A stretch of DNA of 64,000 bases from Humulus lupulus (Eukaryota > Streptophyta > Magnoliopsida > Rosales > Cannabaceae), in the NCBI RefSeq assembly GCF_963169125.1, contig NC_084796.1, forward strand, positions 83,473,888-83,537,887, read 5' to 3'. The notes below the pieces were generated by a model. The model saw only the letters and a program-made list of their open reading frames with translations. It was not told where the DNA came from and made no database searches. Every line of letters starts with the position of its first letter. The first letter of the stretch is position 1. A program made the translations under genes and the position numbers. Of the stretch, positions 49,196 through 62,448 are shown piece after piece.

Positions 49196-51169
49196 TGTAA
49201 TGACCCAACTAATTCTAGTCTTTGGACCATTAAAACTACTATACATAGACACTATTCTTAAGAAAACATACATACGAAACATTCATAACTTTATTAAAAA
49301 CCATAGAGTAACAGTTAAAATACACAAACGCGGGGTATGGGATCCCATTGCTTTAAAAAATAAAACATAACTTTAACTTAAATAAATTTGATACAAAATC
49401 AAGTGTAGAAAATACATAGAAACATAATAAAAATACTGAAACAGCGTCGTCCTCAAATCGTTCACGCAGTCCACCGAATCCATTCTTCCTCAATACACAA
49501 TCCCAAGCTGCCATGAATCTTTCCACCGCCATAACTAATTTCCTGCACATATAAAAATAAAGGAATGAGCCTAATGCCCAGCAAGGAAAATCTACTAAAA
49601 TCATATAACATAAACATAAACTATAAACATATGACTATAAAACGTAAACCATATAGGACTACAATATTAATGGCCATTATGACATGTGATAAACCATCTA
49701 CGTCCCCTGTCTAATATGTGAGGTAGGTTAGATCACATGATAATATATGATAACCCATCTAGGTCCTCTATCTAATATCTTAGGTAGGGTATATCATAAC
49801 TCTAAACATGAAAATGATAAACACTAGGGCTTGCAAACTAAGCAACTATGTGCCCTAGATAAAAACATAACATATTGTATTTAGCATATACATATCATAA
49901 CATAATACACATAACATAACACATAAGCATATAGAAACTATCTTATTTTCCTTACCAATACCGGGATATGAGAACAAGAATGGGATTTTGGAACACTCCT
50001 AAAAAAAACAGTAAAAATGTGAGTATTTCTAAAAGAAAAGAGATGAAAAGGAATGAACTAAACCACCGAGAAGAAACTTACCGAGAAGAAATCTTAAGTT
50101 CAAAGAACTTAAATACCTAACCAAGATAATGAGAAACAGCGAGTTAGGATTTGAGTAGAGAAAACTATAAGAATCTAATGAAACATACAGAAATGAACTA
50201 GGAATAGGAATACCTTTGAATGCACTAGAACCGAACTACACCTTGATATCAAAAAACACACTATTAACCTTACTTCAAAAGTGTTTAATAACCTTAAGAT
50301 GATAAAGCTTATAACCGCAACCCAAGTCTTTAACATTCTAAAGTAAACCTAGCAGCTTGAAGACTCTGAACTCAGCTTGAAGAATGAAAGAAATGGCTGG
50401 GTACTAGGTCCTATTTATAGAGTTCAAGGATAGAAAGATCTTCTTTTAGCTTGAATAAAAATAATGAATTTTAATTGAAAAACTGATGAATATTTGTTCA
50501 GCAGAGGCTTAAGACTCGGTCAAAAGATTCAGAGGCTTGCTAAGAGGTTAAGGATTAAGATGAGCTCGGTTTAAAAAATGTTTGAAAATCTTGCCCTAGG
50601 ACCGATATATCGCCCATGGTAGGCGATATATCGCCTAGGCTTATATCCCCGAGGCTCGTCGAAGCGTTCGTGCAAAGTTACGTGTTGTCGTATTCCCCGT
50701 GTGGTGATATATCGCCCTTAGAACTGCAATATATCGGCATATGTTGAAATATTATACACGTAATTGGAATTTTTCAGCCTAATTTGAATTGAGTAAACAG
50801 CTTTGACTGAGTCATATAACGATTTTAAAGCTGGTGCCAGATTCTGGGGTTTTCAAATATTTCTCTTATAAAACTATTCCTCAAAAATACTTAATTTCTC
50901 AATAAACATGCACATGACAAGTGTCATGATCTTATTAGTTCTATCTAAACCGTATAGTATAATAAATATCATCTTCATAATCAGCTATATTAATCAAACC
51001 TTATCTTATAATTAATACTCTTAAACTATAGGTTAAACTTATAAAATCTGTAAATGTTGCTACGAGTGTTCAACTAAGTTCCGGCTTGAACCAAAATCCA
51101 CAGTATTAAAAATACTATAACTACTACTACTACTATCTAACTAGCTAAGTAAAGTTCTTGGACTCAACA
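49196..51169 (-). repeat. 3' LTR of the family B element
   Basis: Plus strand TGTAATGACCC...GGACTCAACA, 1974 bp. It has a TATA box at about 50410-50421 (minus strand ctcTATAAATAGgac), the palindrome cluster at 50603-50737 and the LTR box (atgagcctaatgcccagcaa) at about 49565. The purine tract tagtaggggagaat abuts it at 51170-51184. Confidence 0.92.
50603..50737 (-). promoter_or_regulatory. CGATATATCG palindrome cluster in U3 (family B, third copy)
   Basis: cgatatatcgcc at 50603-50614, GGCGATATATCGCC at 50622-50635, and decayed partners at 50704-50716 and 50727-50737. The spacing matches the LTR at 42147-42275, and the distance to the TATA box is again about 180-320 bp. Confidence 0.65.
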
Positions 51170-51205
51170 ATTCTCCCCTACTAAAAAGAATTTCGTCCTC
51201 AAAAT

Positions 51206-53568
51206 TTACTTACCAAACAATTCTGGATACCAGGATTGCATGTCCTCCTCCAAGTCCCACGTTGCCTCCCATTTAGAACTATTACTACATAGGATTTTGA
51301 CTATCGGAATACTCTTGGACCGTAACTGCTTCATCCCTCTATCTAGGATGCTAACCGGTCGTTCCTCGTAACTCAAGTCTTTCTGTAGTGCTATCATATC
51401 ATACTTGAGAACATGAGATGGGTCTGACACATACTTTCGTAGCATTGAGATGTGGAACACATTGTGGCTATCTGCTAAAGCTGGCAGTAGGGCTAATCTA
51501 TAAGCAATTGCTCCCACTTTGTCCAATATCTCAAAAGGACCTATAAAACGGGGACTAAGCTTGCCTTTCTTCCCAAATCGCTTCACACCTTCCATAGGAG
51601 ATATCTTCGGGAAGACTTGATCTCTGACTTTGAATTCCACATCACGCCACTTGGCACCCACATAACTTTTCTGATAGCTTTGAGCAGTGAGCATACGCTT
51701 TCTAATCAGCGCTACTGCTTCCTGAGATTTTGTAACAGCTTCGGGACCAAGGAGCTGCCTTTCTCCTACCTCGTCCCAATGTAACAGCGATTGGCACCTT
51801 CTTCCATAGAGTAACTCATAAGGTGTCATCCCGATCGTTGACTAGTAGCTATTGTTGTAGGAGAACTCTATCAATGACAATTACTTATTCCACGATCCTC
51901 CAAAATCATGTACACAAGTGCATAACATATCTTCTAAAATATGTATGGTATGCTCGGATTGACCATCTGTCTGACAATGAAATGTTGTACTAAGACTTAA
52001 CTTAGTACCCATGGCTTGCTGTAAGCTTCCCCAAAATATCGATGTAAACACCGATCCTCTATCGGATACTATTGTCTTAGGGATTCCATGAAACCGTATT
52101 ATCACTTGGGCATAGATGTCTGTGTATTGATCCGCTGTGTATGAAGTCTTAACAGGCAGGAAATGAGCGGACTTGGTTAGTCTATCTATTACTACCCAAG
52201 CTGAATCATGCTGCTTACTTGTTCGTGGCAAACCCGTCACGAAATCCATAGCTATATCGTCCCATTTCCATTATGGAATGCTAAGTGGTTGCAATAAGCC
52301 CGCAGGCTGCTGATGTTCCATTTTCACTTACTGGCATACTAAGCATTTACACAAATTCCGCTATATCCTTCTTCATTCCTAGCCACCAATATATTGCCTT
52401 AACGTCATGAGTCATCTTGGTCGACCCTAGGTGAACTGAGTATGGGGTACTATGCGCTTCTTCTAGAATCGTCATCTTAATCCTTTGATCATTTGGCACG
52501 CATACCCGATCCTTATATCTCAATAGCCCTTGACCTGATATTGAGAAATCTGTGGCCTTGCCTTCTCTAACTGCATCCATATGTGCCACTAATGTGTCAT
52601 CATGCCCTTGCCCAATCCGTATATCTTCTAACAGATTTGACTGGATGGACAAATTAGCCAGCTTAGAGATGACTACTTCTATTCTGGCATTGATCAGCTC
52701 CTGCTGTAACGGCTTTTCTATTCTAGCTAGTGCTGCTATACTTCCATAATTCTTCCTACTTAGCGCATCGACAACTACGTTTTCCTTTCCTGGGTGGTAT
52801 AGGATTTCGCAGTCGTATTTCTTTACTAGTTCTAACCACTTGCGCGGCCTCATGTTGAGCTCTTTCTGAGTGAAGAAGTACTTTAAACTTTTGTGGTCCG
52901 TATAAATCTCTCACTGTTCCCCATAAAGATAATGGTGCCAAATTTTAAACGCAATGACCACCGCTGCCAACTCCATATCGTGAGTTGGATAGGGTTGTTT
53001 GTACTCCTTCACTTGCCTTAAGGCGTAGGCTATCACCTTTTCATTCTGCATCAGCACGCAACCCAACCCTTGCTTTGACGCATCGTAGTAGACTACAAAC
53101 TTTTCCTTGGGTGTCGATACACAGAGTACTGGTGCTGAGCTTAGCTTATCTTTAAGAAACTGGAAGCTTTCTTCACACTTATCAGTTCAGTTGAACCTTT
53201 GCTGCTTTCGGGTCAGGTTCGTAAGCGGAGTGGCTATCTTAGAGAAGCTTTCTACAAACCTTCGATAATAACCTGCTAATCCCAGAAAGCTTCTTACTTC
53301 TGATGCATTCTTTGGTCTTGGCCAATCCTTCATAGCCTCTACCTTAGATGGGTCTACTGCAACTCCGTCCTTGGATATAATGTGCGCGAGGAATGCTACT
53401 TACGAAAGCCAAAACTCACATTTCTTGAACTTGGCGTAGAGTTGATGATCCTTCAGTCGTAACAAAGTCATTCATAAATGTTCCTTGTGCTCGACTTCGT
53501 CCTTTGAGTACACTAAGATGTCGTCGATGAACACTACGATGAATTTATCCAAGTAGTCCTTGAAGACC
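51206..53568 (-). pseudogene. pol: Family B pol, part 2: RT end, RNase H, integrase, chromodomain
   Basis: From right to left: RT palm with [13 protein letters not shown] next to the insert at 53569. RNase H, with [20 protein letters not shown], is at about 52850. The integrase zinc module region with [17 protein letters not shown] is to 52347. The integrase core MDFVTGLPRT, IVSDRGSVFTSIFWG and TDGQSEHTI is at 51881-52249. The integrase C-terminus and chromo-like tail run 51206-51829 ([49 protein letters not shown]). Frames are broken at least four times. Confidence 0.88.
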
Positions 53569-55031
53569 TGATATCGCCCAATAAACTCCTAAGCGGTCGC
53601 AGTAGTAATCGGGCTATGTCGTATCCACAGAGAGGTAAAGTACAAAATTAAAAGAAAGATTAGTAAATTAAAAATAATAAACTTTGGAAAAATGTGAATT
53701 TGAAAAAGAATATAAACATTAAATGAATAAAATCGAGGAATTAGAATCAGAAAGAAAGTATGGAAGGCATAAGTTTCATTCATGCAAACACATATATATT
53801 TTAATAAAATTGATTCATTATACTCAATTATAATTCTACACCATTAATTATAGTTGGAAAATATATATAATAAAGCTCACTTTAAAATATGTTCTTTAAT
53901 TAAATTATATTAACTTCTAATTTTAAAAACCTATCATATTATATACTTTAGAGCGACAAAATACCAATGGCAGAATGCAGTAAAAAGCATATAATATAAC
54001 AAATATTCTAAATTAAATTAAAAACCTAAATTACATAAGAAGAGCATGACTAGACTTATGTAAAAGATAATAATAAATTTAGAATAAAAATTAGAAGAAA
54101 ATAAATTTAATTATAACAAATATATAGAAATGAAGAACAAAATAAAGAATCAATATATTAAAAATAAAATATTAAACATGAACTCCACTCTAGCCTTTCC
54201 ACAAGAAAATTTAGCCTAAAATAGGCATTGTTTTCACTCACAAAAATGTAAAAGAAAAATAGGAAAACAAAGTGTTTTTCTCTCCAATACTCTCTAAACT
54301 CTCCTTACACAATCTGATATCATTTTTCACCATTTGGTACTCTATTTATAGTGTAAATAGGACTCAAAATCGTGTAAAACCGTGTATAAAATAGTGGGAA
54401 AGTGGCTTAAAAAGTTGATGAAAATGGGAGACACGGACTGGTCGTGGTCGGGTGCTAGGGAGCATGGGCTGACGAGTGGGACGCGTGGTGGGCTATGGTT
54501 TGCTGCTGGGCTGGAGGCGTCAGTCAAGGTTGGGTCGTGGGAGACAAAGCAGGCGCGTCAGGCTGGCGTGTCAGGTGGCAGTCCGTGCAGGTGCGGCGTC
54601 AGGTGGCGGCTCGGCGGCTTCGTCAGGCTGCTGGTGGGACACGTGTCGCAAGCTGGTGGGACACGTGTCACAAGCTGGTGGAACGGCTCGGCTGGCGTCA
54701 GGCTGGAGTGGACGAATGGCAAGCTGCCATGTGGCAGCATTAGGAACAACCCTTGCTTGGGCTTTGGCTGTTTTTGGGCTTAATTTTGGGCCATTCCATC
54801 TTCAAAAATGCCATTTTCTTCATGATTTCTTCAAATTTAATTCTTTATTTCCTCTTTCTTTTTCTTTGTGTCAAAAATATATTTTATTTCCTGAAAATTA
54901 AACACAAATTAAATTAAAATTAATATTTTCAAATATTAAATCTATGACAATAAATCCATGAAAATATTAATTAAAACTTAATTAATTTTACACTTTAAGA
55001 TTAATAAAATGATATTTTTGAGCACTAATCA
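53569..55031 (-). mobile_element. 1463-bp solo LTR inserted in family B RT, TSD AGACC
   Basis: Plus strand TGATATCGCCC...GCACTAATCA. AGACC lies on both sides (53564-53568 and 55032-55036). Removing it rejoins the RT codons for NRV and FKDYLDKF. The TATA box on the minus strand (acTATAAATAGagtacc at about 54344-54360) sets the orientation. No coding. A GC-rich patch at about 54430-54760 holds a 22-bp near-repeat (ctggtgggacacgtgtcgca / ctggtgggacacgtgtcaca). It is unrelated to the other LTRs here. Confidence 0.85.
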
Positions 55032-55036
55032 AGACC

Positions 55037-57307
55037 CTATTCATTATGTCCATAAACGCGGCTGGAGCATTGGTATGACCAAAAGACATAACTAGGAACT
55101 CGTAATGTCCATAACGAGTTGTAAAATCTATCTTAGGAATATCCTTTCCCCGCACCTTGAAATGATGGTACCCGGACCGTAGATCAATCTTTGAAAACAT
55201 GGTCGCGCCTCGGAATTGATCAAACAAATCGTCAATCTAGGGTAGCGGGTAGTTATTCTTAATCGTTACCTTATTCAGCTCGCAGTAATCTATGCACATC
55301 CGCATGCTTCCATCCTTTTTCTTCACAGATAGAACTGGTGCTCCCCATGGCGAATGGCTCAGTCTAATGAAACCCAAGTCTAGGAGTTCTTGTAGCTGCG
55401 CTTTAACTCCTTAAGTTCGGTAGGTGCCATTCGGTATGGTGCCTTGGAAATAGGCTCGGTGCCCGATACTAATTCGATTGTGAAGTAAATTTCTTGAGTT
55501 GGCAGCAATCCTAGTAAGTCGTCGGGAAATACTTCTGGGAATTCATTTACAATGCAGACGTCTCCAACCTTGAGTGGTGTTTCCTTTACCACATCTGTGA
55601 TGCTGTCTAAGAATGTTTGACATCCTTTTTCCATCATCCTTTGAGCTTTGAGAGATGATATTAGCAGCGTGCGTAGTCCTAAAACTTGTCCCATGAAGCA
55701 TAGTCTCTGGCCATCAGTGGTCTCGAACGTCACTTTCTTGCATTTGCAGTCGATGGTTGCGCCATGTCTTGCTAACCAATCCATGCCTAGTATCATGTCG
55801 AAGTCCTTGATCTCCAGTTCTTTCAGGTCTGTGTCTAGTTCTACGTCCTCAATCTTGATCGGTACACCTCGTACTATTCGTGAAGATAGAACTACTTTGC
55901 CCGAAGGCAACTCGGTTACAAACCTAGTTCTAAATCTTTCACAAGGTTTGTCTAGCTTTTCTATCATTCCTAATGAGATATACGAATTAGTGGCTCTGAA
56001 TCAAATAATACAAAATATATATTATTGAGGATAGAAACTTGACATGTGACAGCCTTATTGCTGACATCGACTTCTCCTTGGGTTAAGGAAAATACCCTGG
56101 TAGGAACCATCTTGTCTTCCTTTTTCCCCTCTGGCTTGACCTGGGGACAATCTTTCTTCCGGTGTCCTTCTTGACCACCGCTGTAACATCCCTTGGTGTT
56201 TGCCCGACATTCACCAGGATGTTTCTTCTGGCACTTAGCACATTGCGGGTATTCTACATAACCCGACCTATTACCTCCATTATTTGTCCGTGCCCTTTTA
56301 TCGCTATCGAACTGCTTATTGTCAGGATGCCTTCTTTTTTGACCATTATTGTTGCTGCTGGACTGATTACTGTTGTTATGGTGGTTGTCATTCTGACTAG
56401 TCTATGGTTGACTCTGTTGTCTAGGCTCACACTTACTGACTTCTTCTTTACTAACAGTAGCCTACAACCTTTCTACTTCTATTTCCGTTTCTAGAACATC
56501 GACATAGGTAGTATTTCCCGAGTTTGCTAGCTTAACCCCTAGCTCGATCTTTGGTTGAAGTCCTCTAACAAACTTAGTCACCCTCAGAAATTCAGTTGGA
56601 ACCATTTCCGATGCAAACTTGGCTAATCGGTCGAACTGCCGAGAATATTCGGCCACTGATAAACTCCCTTGCTTCAAGCCAGCGAACACCTCGACTCTTG
56701 AAGCGATGACTGCCGAATTGTACTACTTTTTGTGGAACAGCTCCACAAATTGGGTCCAAGTCATGGTGGCAACATCATGAGTCTGCTGAACTAAGTCCCA
56801 CCATATTCTAGCATCCTTCTTTAGCAGAGACGAAATGTAGGATATGTGGTCTGCATTGTCGAGATTCATGTGCGTCAGGATTAGCTCCATATTTCCGAGC
56901 CATTCTTCTGCCTCGAAGGGGTATGTAGTCCCTTCAAAGTTCAGAGCATGTTGCTTATCAAACCGCTCATAAACTGGCTCCATGTGCTGAGCTGGGTATG
57001 GCGCATAGTTAACCACTAGCCATCCCCCATATGGACTAACTTGTTCGGGTGCTGGGGCCATTTGTTGAGGCTATGGTGGAGGAGAAGGCTGAGTCTAAGG
57101 CTGAGTCTGTTGTTGCTGTTGCTGCAGTAATTCCTCAACTTGTTGCAGTAGTCTGGCAATTTTCGCAGTGTTGTCAACTGGCGGCGGCGGCGCATTGCGG
57201 TTGGCAGTAGCACGCACTCCCCTTCTGCGAACTGGAGGGGCTTCGTTGCTTACAGGAGTAGAGTTGGAGGCATTTCCATTGGTGCGAGCAGACCTTCGAA
57301 GCGACAT
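55037..57307 (-). pseudogene. gag-pol: Family B gag, protease and RT start
   Basis: The gag start reads MSLRRSARTNGNA at 57307. A Gln run and gag core follow (EAEEWLGNMELILTHMNL, ARIWWDLVQQTHDVATMTW at about 56760-56900). The zinc region at about 56160-56250 has CAKCQKKHPGEC and CYSGGQEGHRKKDC, whose second Cys is Gly. Protease follows with [20 protein letters not shown] (about 55780-55850). RT starts at [19 protein letters not shown] and continues [16 protein letters not shown] to [13 protein letters not shown] at 55037, where the solo LTR interrupts. Frames are broken several times, for example after the Gln run and around 56460. Confidence 0.87.
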
Positions 57308-57836
57308 CGCAGCAGAGTTCTAATAGTTGAGGGAAACATGTCAGAACTTTACTCTAATAGGCTCTAAGGCAAAAACTCAATCTAAACAAACATAACTCTG
57401 ACCTATTAATTATGACTTCTTATGAAAATTACATAAGTCTTCTTTATTATTAGAGTGGGTTTCTATACTTAGAAAAATAAGCCATCTTTATTATTTTCTA
57501 AGTTTTTTTCTAATCACCCTATATGACTTAATTCTTAGGCTCAAAACTCATCTTTGTTCCAAAGTTAAGCATATTTAGGGAGGGCTGGGATCGGTAAAAT
57601 CGTTCCCACTACTATGGCTCGCTAACTCTGAATATAGACAACCCGACTCATTGATTTGTATCCACCCTCACTGAACTTAGTCATTATTTATTAAATTTAT
57701 TTTATTATGATTGCAAACAAAAAATCAAACTCAAACATGTTAACAAAATAACAATGATATTAATTTGGAAAAAAAAGTTTTCACTATTTACAATCATAAA
57801 TGCAAATAAGTAAAATAAATAAGAAACTAATCTATT

Positions 57837-58136
57837 CTAAAAATCGGGATCTTCTATATCCGATCCTTCATCTAACATCTCTTCATAGTAATCATTGTCT
57901 TGTGCCTCAAAATGCCCTCGAGGAAGATTTGTAAAAATTCTATGTTTTTCCTCATTTGTAAATTGAAATTCCATTTTTGAAGTGAACCTAAGAATGAGAA
58001 AATAATATCTCATAGCAACCAGCAATTCATCTTCATTATCTAACGTCTCCCAAATATCTTCTAAGTTTGCAGTCACAGTAGTATAATAACTAAAAAGTCT
58101 AATTACTAAAACGTATTGCTCCGTTGATCTCATCAT
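57837..58136 (-). CDS. Unrecognised 99-codon leader frame of the family B element
   Basis: An intact ATG-started frame lies between the truncated 5' LTR and gag. It has a hydrophobic/aromatic N-terminal half (EQYVLVIRLFSYYTTVTANL, LLVAMRYYFLILRF) and a strongly acidic C-terminus (DNDYYEEMLDEGSDIEDPDF). The frame is also open for about 12 codons upstream of the ATG. All other frames of this element carry stops, so an unbroken frame of this length is notable. I do not recognise it. It may be an accessory protein, a captured exon or chance. PBS and LTR edge are missing here, so it could also belong to an unrelated insert. Confidence 0.4.
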   Translation of the reverse strand: MMRSTEQYVLVIRLFSYYTTVTANLEDIWETLDNEDELLVAMRYYFLILRFTSKMEFQFTNEEKHRIFTNLPRGHFEAQDNDYYEEMLDEGSDIEDPDF

Positions 58137-58168
58137 GATCTGCTTAGATTCTTGGAGGTGACCTACTA

Positions 58169-59507
58169 TTAAAACTACTATACATCGACAATATTCTTAA
58201 AAAAACATACATACGAAACATTCATAACTTTATTAAAAACCATAAAGTAAAAGTTAAAATACACAAATGCGGGGTATGGGATCCCATTGTTTTAAAAAAT
58301 AAAACATAACATTAACTTAAATAAATTTGTTACAAAATCATGTGTGGAAAATACATAGAAACATAATAAAAAGACTGAAACAACGTTATCCTCAAATCGT
58401 TCACGCAGTCCACCGAATCCATTCTAACTCAATAAACAATCCCAAGCTGCCATGAATCATTTCGCCACCATAACTAGTTTCCTGCACATATAAAAATAAT
58501 GGAATGAGCTTAATGCCCAGCAAGGAAAATCTATTAAAATCATAAAACATAAACATAAACTATAAACATATGACTATAAAACGTAAACCATATAGGACTA
58601 CAATATTAATGGCCATTATGACATGCAATAAACCATCTACGTCCCCTGTCTAATGTTTGAGGTAGGTTAGATCACATGATAGTATATGATAACCCATCTA
58701 GGTCCTCTGTCTAATATCTGAGGTATGGTATATCATAACTCTAAACATGAAAATGATAAACACTAGGGCTTCCAAACTAAGCAACTATGAGCCCTAGATA
58801 AAAACATAACATAATGTATTATAGCATATACATATCATAACATAATATACATAACATAACACATAAGCATATAGAAGCTATTCTATTTTCCTTACCAATA
58901 CTGGGATGTGAGAACAAGGACGAGATTTTGGAACACTCCTAAAACCAACAATAAAAATGTGAGTATTTCTAAAAGAAAAGAGATGAAAAGGAATGAACTA
59001 GACAACCGAGAAGAAACTTACCGAGAAGAAATCTTAAGTTCAAAGAACTTAAATACCTAACCAAAATAATGAGAAACAGCGAGTTAGGATTTGAGTAGAG
59101 AAAACTATAAGAATCTAATGAAACATACAGAAATGAACTAGGAATAGGAATACCTTTGAATGCACTAGAACCGAACTACACCTTGATATCGAAAAACACA
59201 CTATTAACCTTACTTCCCAAGTGTTTAATAAGCTTAAAATGGCAAAGCTTATAACCCCAACCCAAGTGTTTAACACTCTAAAGTAAACCTAGCAGCTTTA
59301 AGACTCTGAACTCAGTTTGAAGAATGAAAGAAATGGCTGGGTACTAGGTCCTGTTTAAAGAGTTCAAGGATGGAAAGATCTTCTTTTAGCTTGAATAAAA
59401 ATAATGAATTTTAATTGAAAAACATTTGAATATTCGTTCAGCAGAGGCTTAAGACTTAGACAAAAGATTCAGAGGCTTGCTAAGAGGTTAAGGATTAAGA
59501 TGAGCTC
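58169..59507 (-). repeat. 5' LTR of the family B element, truncated at both ends
   Basis: The match to 49229-50568 starts at attaaaactactatac and ends at gaggattaagatgagctc-like sequence. The terminal TGTAATGACCC block and the PBS side are replaced, and the U3 part with the palindromes is cut off by the LTR starting at 59508. Identity with the left LTR is roughly 93% in a 150-bp sample. The TATA box is decayed (gtttaaag). Confidence 0.85.
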
Positions 59508-59989
59508 TGTTGAACAAAAAAAAAAAGCAACAAATTATTATTATTTTTAATATATAAATATTTCCTTTATAAATCATTTAAAACTTGAAAAGAATATTTA
59601 GTTATTAAAATAATAATAATATATAAAAAAGGGGATGAGTCAGTCAAGATAAAAGAGCAAATAAAGGAGATATGTTCTCCACTTCCACCACTTTTACGTT
59701 GAGTGGGTTTTTATTAAAAAAAATAAAAAAAATAAGAGGCTCTTTAAAAAGGGAGAGAGCAGAACAGTTACACAATATTTTTGTTGCTTTTGGCAAAGAA
59801 AAATTGATACGCAAGAGTGAACGAGAAAAAATTGAGAAAAGAAAAACACTGCATATTCTAAAGTCTTCCTTCAAGCTAAGTCATCCTTCAAGCTTTACAA
59901 GGGTAAGTGAAGATTCATAAAATGGATCTATATTTTCTTCTTTTGACTCTTTTATTTTCAATCTTTTGTGATTAAGAGTCATCCTAATC

Positions 59990-60310
59990 TCCTTTTATTA
60001 CTAGACTTCAAAAAATAAATTGATGTGATATATAATCAAAGGGGAAAGGAAAAGACTAATATTTTATGTTGCCAATTTCATCATGAATTCTTATATTTCT
60101 CTTTGATTCATTAGACTTCAGAAAATAAGTCAACATGTGAAACATAATCAAAAAGAAATAAATGAATTTTTCATGGTGTTATGCTGCCCGATTTATTGTA
60201 AATCTTTATTGTTTCACTTTGGTTCACTAGACTTCAAAAAATAAGTCAATATGTGGTACATAACCAAAGGAAAGAATAAGAGATTTAAAGAAATTGTCAT
60301 GCTGCCAAAA
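59990..60310. repeat. Tandem repeat, about 109-116 bp, three copies
   Basis: tagacttcaaaaaataa or a near variant recurs at about 60003, 60112 and 60228, each followed by an ataaccaaa-type segment, a purine-rich stretch and tgctgcc or ttgcc. It lies inside the long LTR. Confidence 0.7.
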
Positions 60311-61824
60311 TTATCACTAATTGTGGGTTTTAATGAAAAATAATAAGAGCAAGATAGAAAATTGGTTGAATAATTAAATACCTCCTAAAAGGAAAACACC
60401 CTGAGCCAAAAATATGTAAAACTAACTCAGTCGATTGATCTATTCAACCAAATTCACTTTTTGATGAAAAGAAAATTGTCGGCGTGAACCTCTCTGCCAA
60501 AGTCAAATGTAAAATTAATGACTACTTATATATGCATATAAATATATATATATATATCAATATTTATGAAAAAGGGGAAGTCATGATTCATGTATATGTG
60601 TATAGCATGATAAAAACAAAATGTTGAATCATCATGATAAAAGAAAAAAACAAATAAGTCTGACTCATTCGTGTCCAATCGCATGCCTCTGTTTCAAGAA
60701 TGAACATGTATTATATATATATATCTGTATATAATGTTCAATCATGACATTAAGTTATATGTGATATCTGCCTATTCATGGCATTGCCAACGAGAGTAGC
60801 AAAAAGAGATGAGATAATAGGTGGCTTACATTCAAGCTTCATGCAAAATTTTGAAACAAAATCTCAAAGTATCAAGTCAAACCATTAAAGCAAAAGTCAA
60901 GAGATATATGTGCATATGAGTATCAAATTTGGAACCAAGTCCAACGTGGTGTGTATACAGTTTTAAAGAAATATATATATATTATAGTTTTGTGATCAGC
61001 CGAAATTATATAAGCCAAACTCAAAACATATAAATATATATATGTATATTAGATTAAGTGGAGAAAGAGACTATATATATATGATACCTCGAAAAGATGT
61101 GTATCGTGCATATACAATATATACATACAAGGGGTTTACCTTGAGGATAAAAAAATTGTGTGTATGCTCTGTCAAAGAATTGCAACTTATCAAATGACTC
61201 TTATTTTATCTCTATAAAGCTATTAAATAGACTCAGAGATATAACTAATAATCAAATAATATATTAAAAAAAAACAAAATATCTCAAATTCGAAACTAAA
61301 TTTAAATTCGAATTTTAAGATATTTATATTATTTGATAAATTCAAAACATAAATACATTCAGATTTTATCTCAAAATTTTAAATTCAAATTTAAAAAATA
61401 AAATTTGAATTTAAAAAAAATAATATTACCTGATACAAAATTTTAGATTATTTCCCACAAATTTTGAAATAATTAATTAAAATTTTGGTCAAATAATCTC
61501 TTTATATATAAAATAAATTATTGATAAAAAATATATATAAAGGGATTTCAGGACATAAATTTGTCACAAAGTGATAAAATTCCAAAGCCATACAAAATGA
61601 TATAAAATTCCAAATGAGCTCATCAAAATCAATTCAAACGATGAAATATCATTCCAAAATTTCAAAGAGGTCATTAACCTCACAAAATCTCAAAAATGGT
61701 AATTTTACTTCAAAATTAAAAATGCACTAAAATTCAAAGCCATAATAAATGGTATCCAAAAAAGAGGTCATTCACCTCTTAACTTTCAAAGCATCACAAA
61801 GATGCCCTTGAACTGTTATATTAT

Positions 61825-61876
61825 TTTATAATATAATGTAATATTATATTATATTATATTATATTATAATATAATG
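61825..61876. repeat. AT microsatellite-like stretch
   Basis: Low-complexity attat/ataat repeats (atattatattatattatatt). Other (ta)n runs lie near 60543-60560 and 60712-60724. Confidence 0.75.
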
Positions 61877-62448
61877 TTTTAGATTAAATAAATGTGACAA
61901 AGAGTGTCACATATTGTAACATATAATAGAGAGTTACAATATTTATATATATGAGATATATCCAAATAATGTAACATATTTGGTGTTACAAATTTGTAAC
62001 TTCAAAATATTACCCTTTATTGTGTAAATTTGATGTTACACAATATTGAGATGAATTTCATAAAGTCATATGTGAAATGGCGGTTAGAGATATGATTTAA
62101 ACTCCAATAATGTGTTTTGGGAGTTACAAAATCATTTGGGCGGGTTTGGAACCGTTTGGAAAAACAACACATTTTTAAGTGCTGAAAATGGTCAGTGGCC
62201 CAGCCACTGAATGTTGGTGCCTGGGCCAGTGGGACAGAGAGTAGTGGTCACGGCCACTAATGTCTCTGGCCGCCGCCACAGGCCAAAAGTAACCATTTTT
62301 TTTCTTCAGTTTTTTCAATCTTTGTTGAATGGCTCAAAAAACCCAAATATCTCTCAAATCTCATTTTTAATTCCATATTAATCCAATTAAACATTGGTAA
62401 CAGCCATAGTGGTTGGTGGAATTTTGAAATTCAAAGGGTGTCTCTAAA

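Larger units (their letters stand above)
49196..59507 (-). mobile_element. Family B Ty3/gypsy chromovirus, decayed and twice interrupted
   Basis: Left (3') LTR 49196-51169 is followed by a purine-rich tract, chromodomain, integrase, RNase H, RT, protease and gag in minus orientation up to 57307, then a leader and a truncated right (5') LTR 58169-59507. A 1463-bp solo LTR sits inside RT. The five bases before 49196 are TAACT, but the right flank is lost because another LTR starts inside the right LTR at 59508. The protein style is that of the Tekay group. Many stops and shifts make it non-functional. Confidence 0.88.

Noticed and set aside
54382..54901. Plus-strand frames of 133 and 141 codons in a GC-rich patch
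   Set aside because: They overlap each other in different frames inside a solo LTR and have no recognisable homology.
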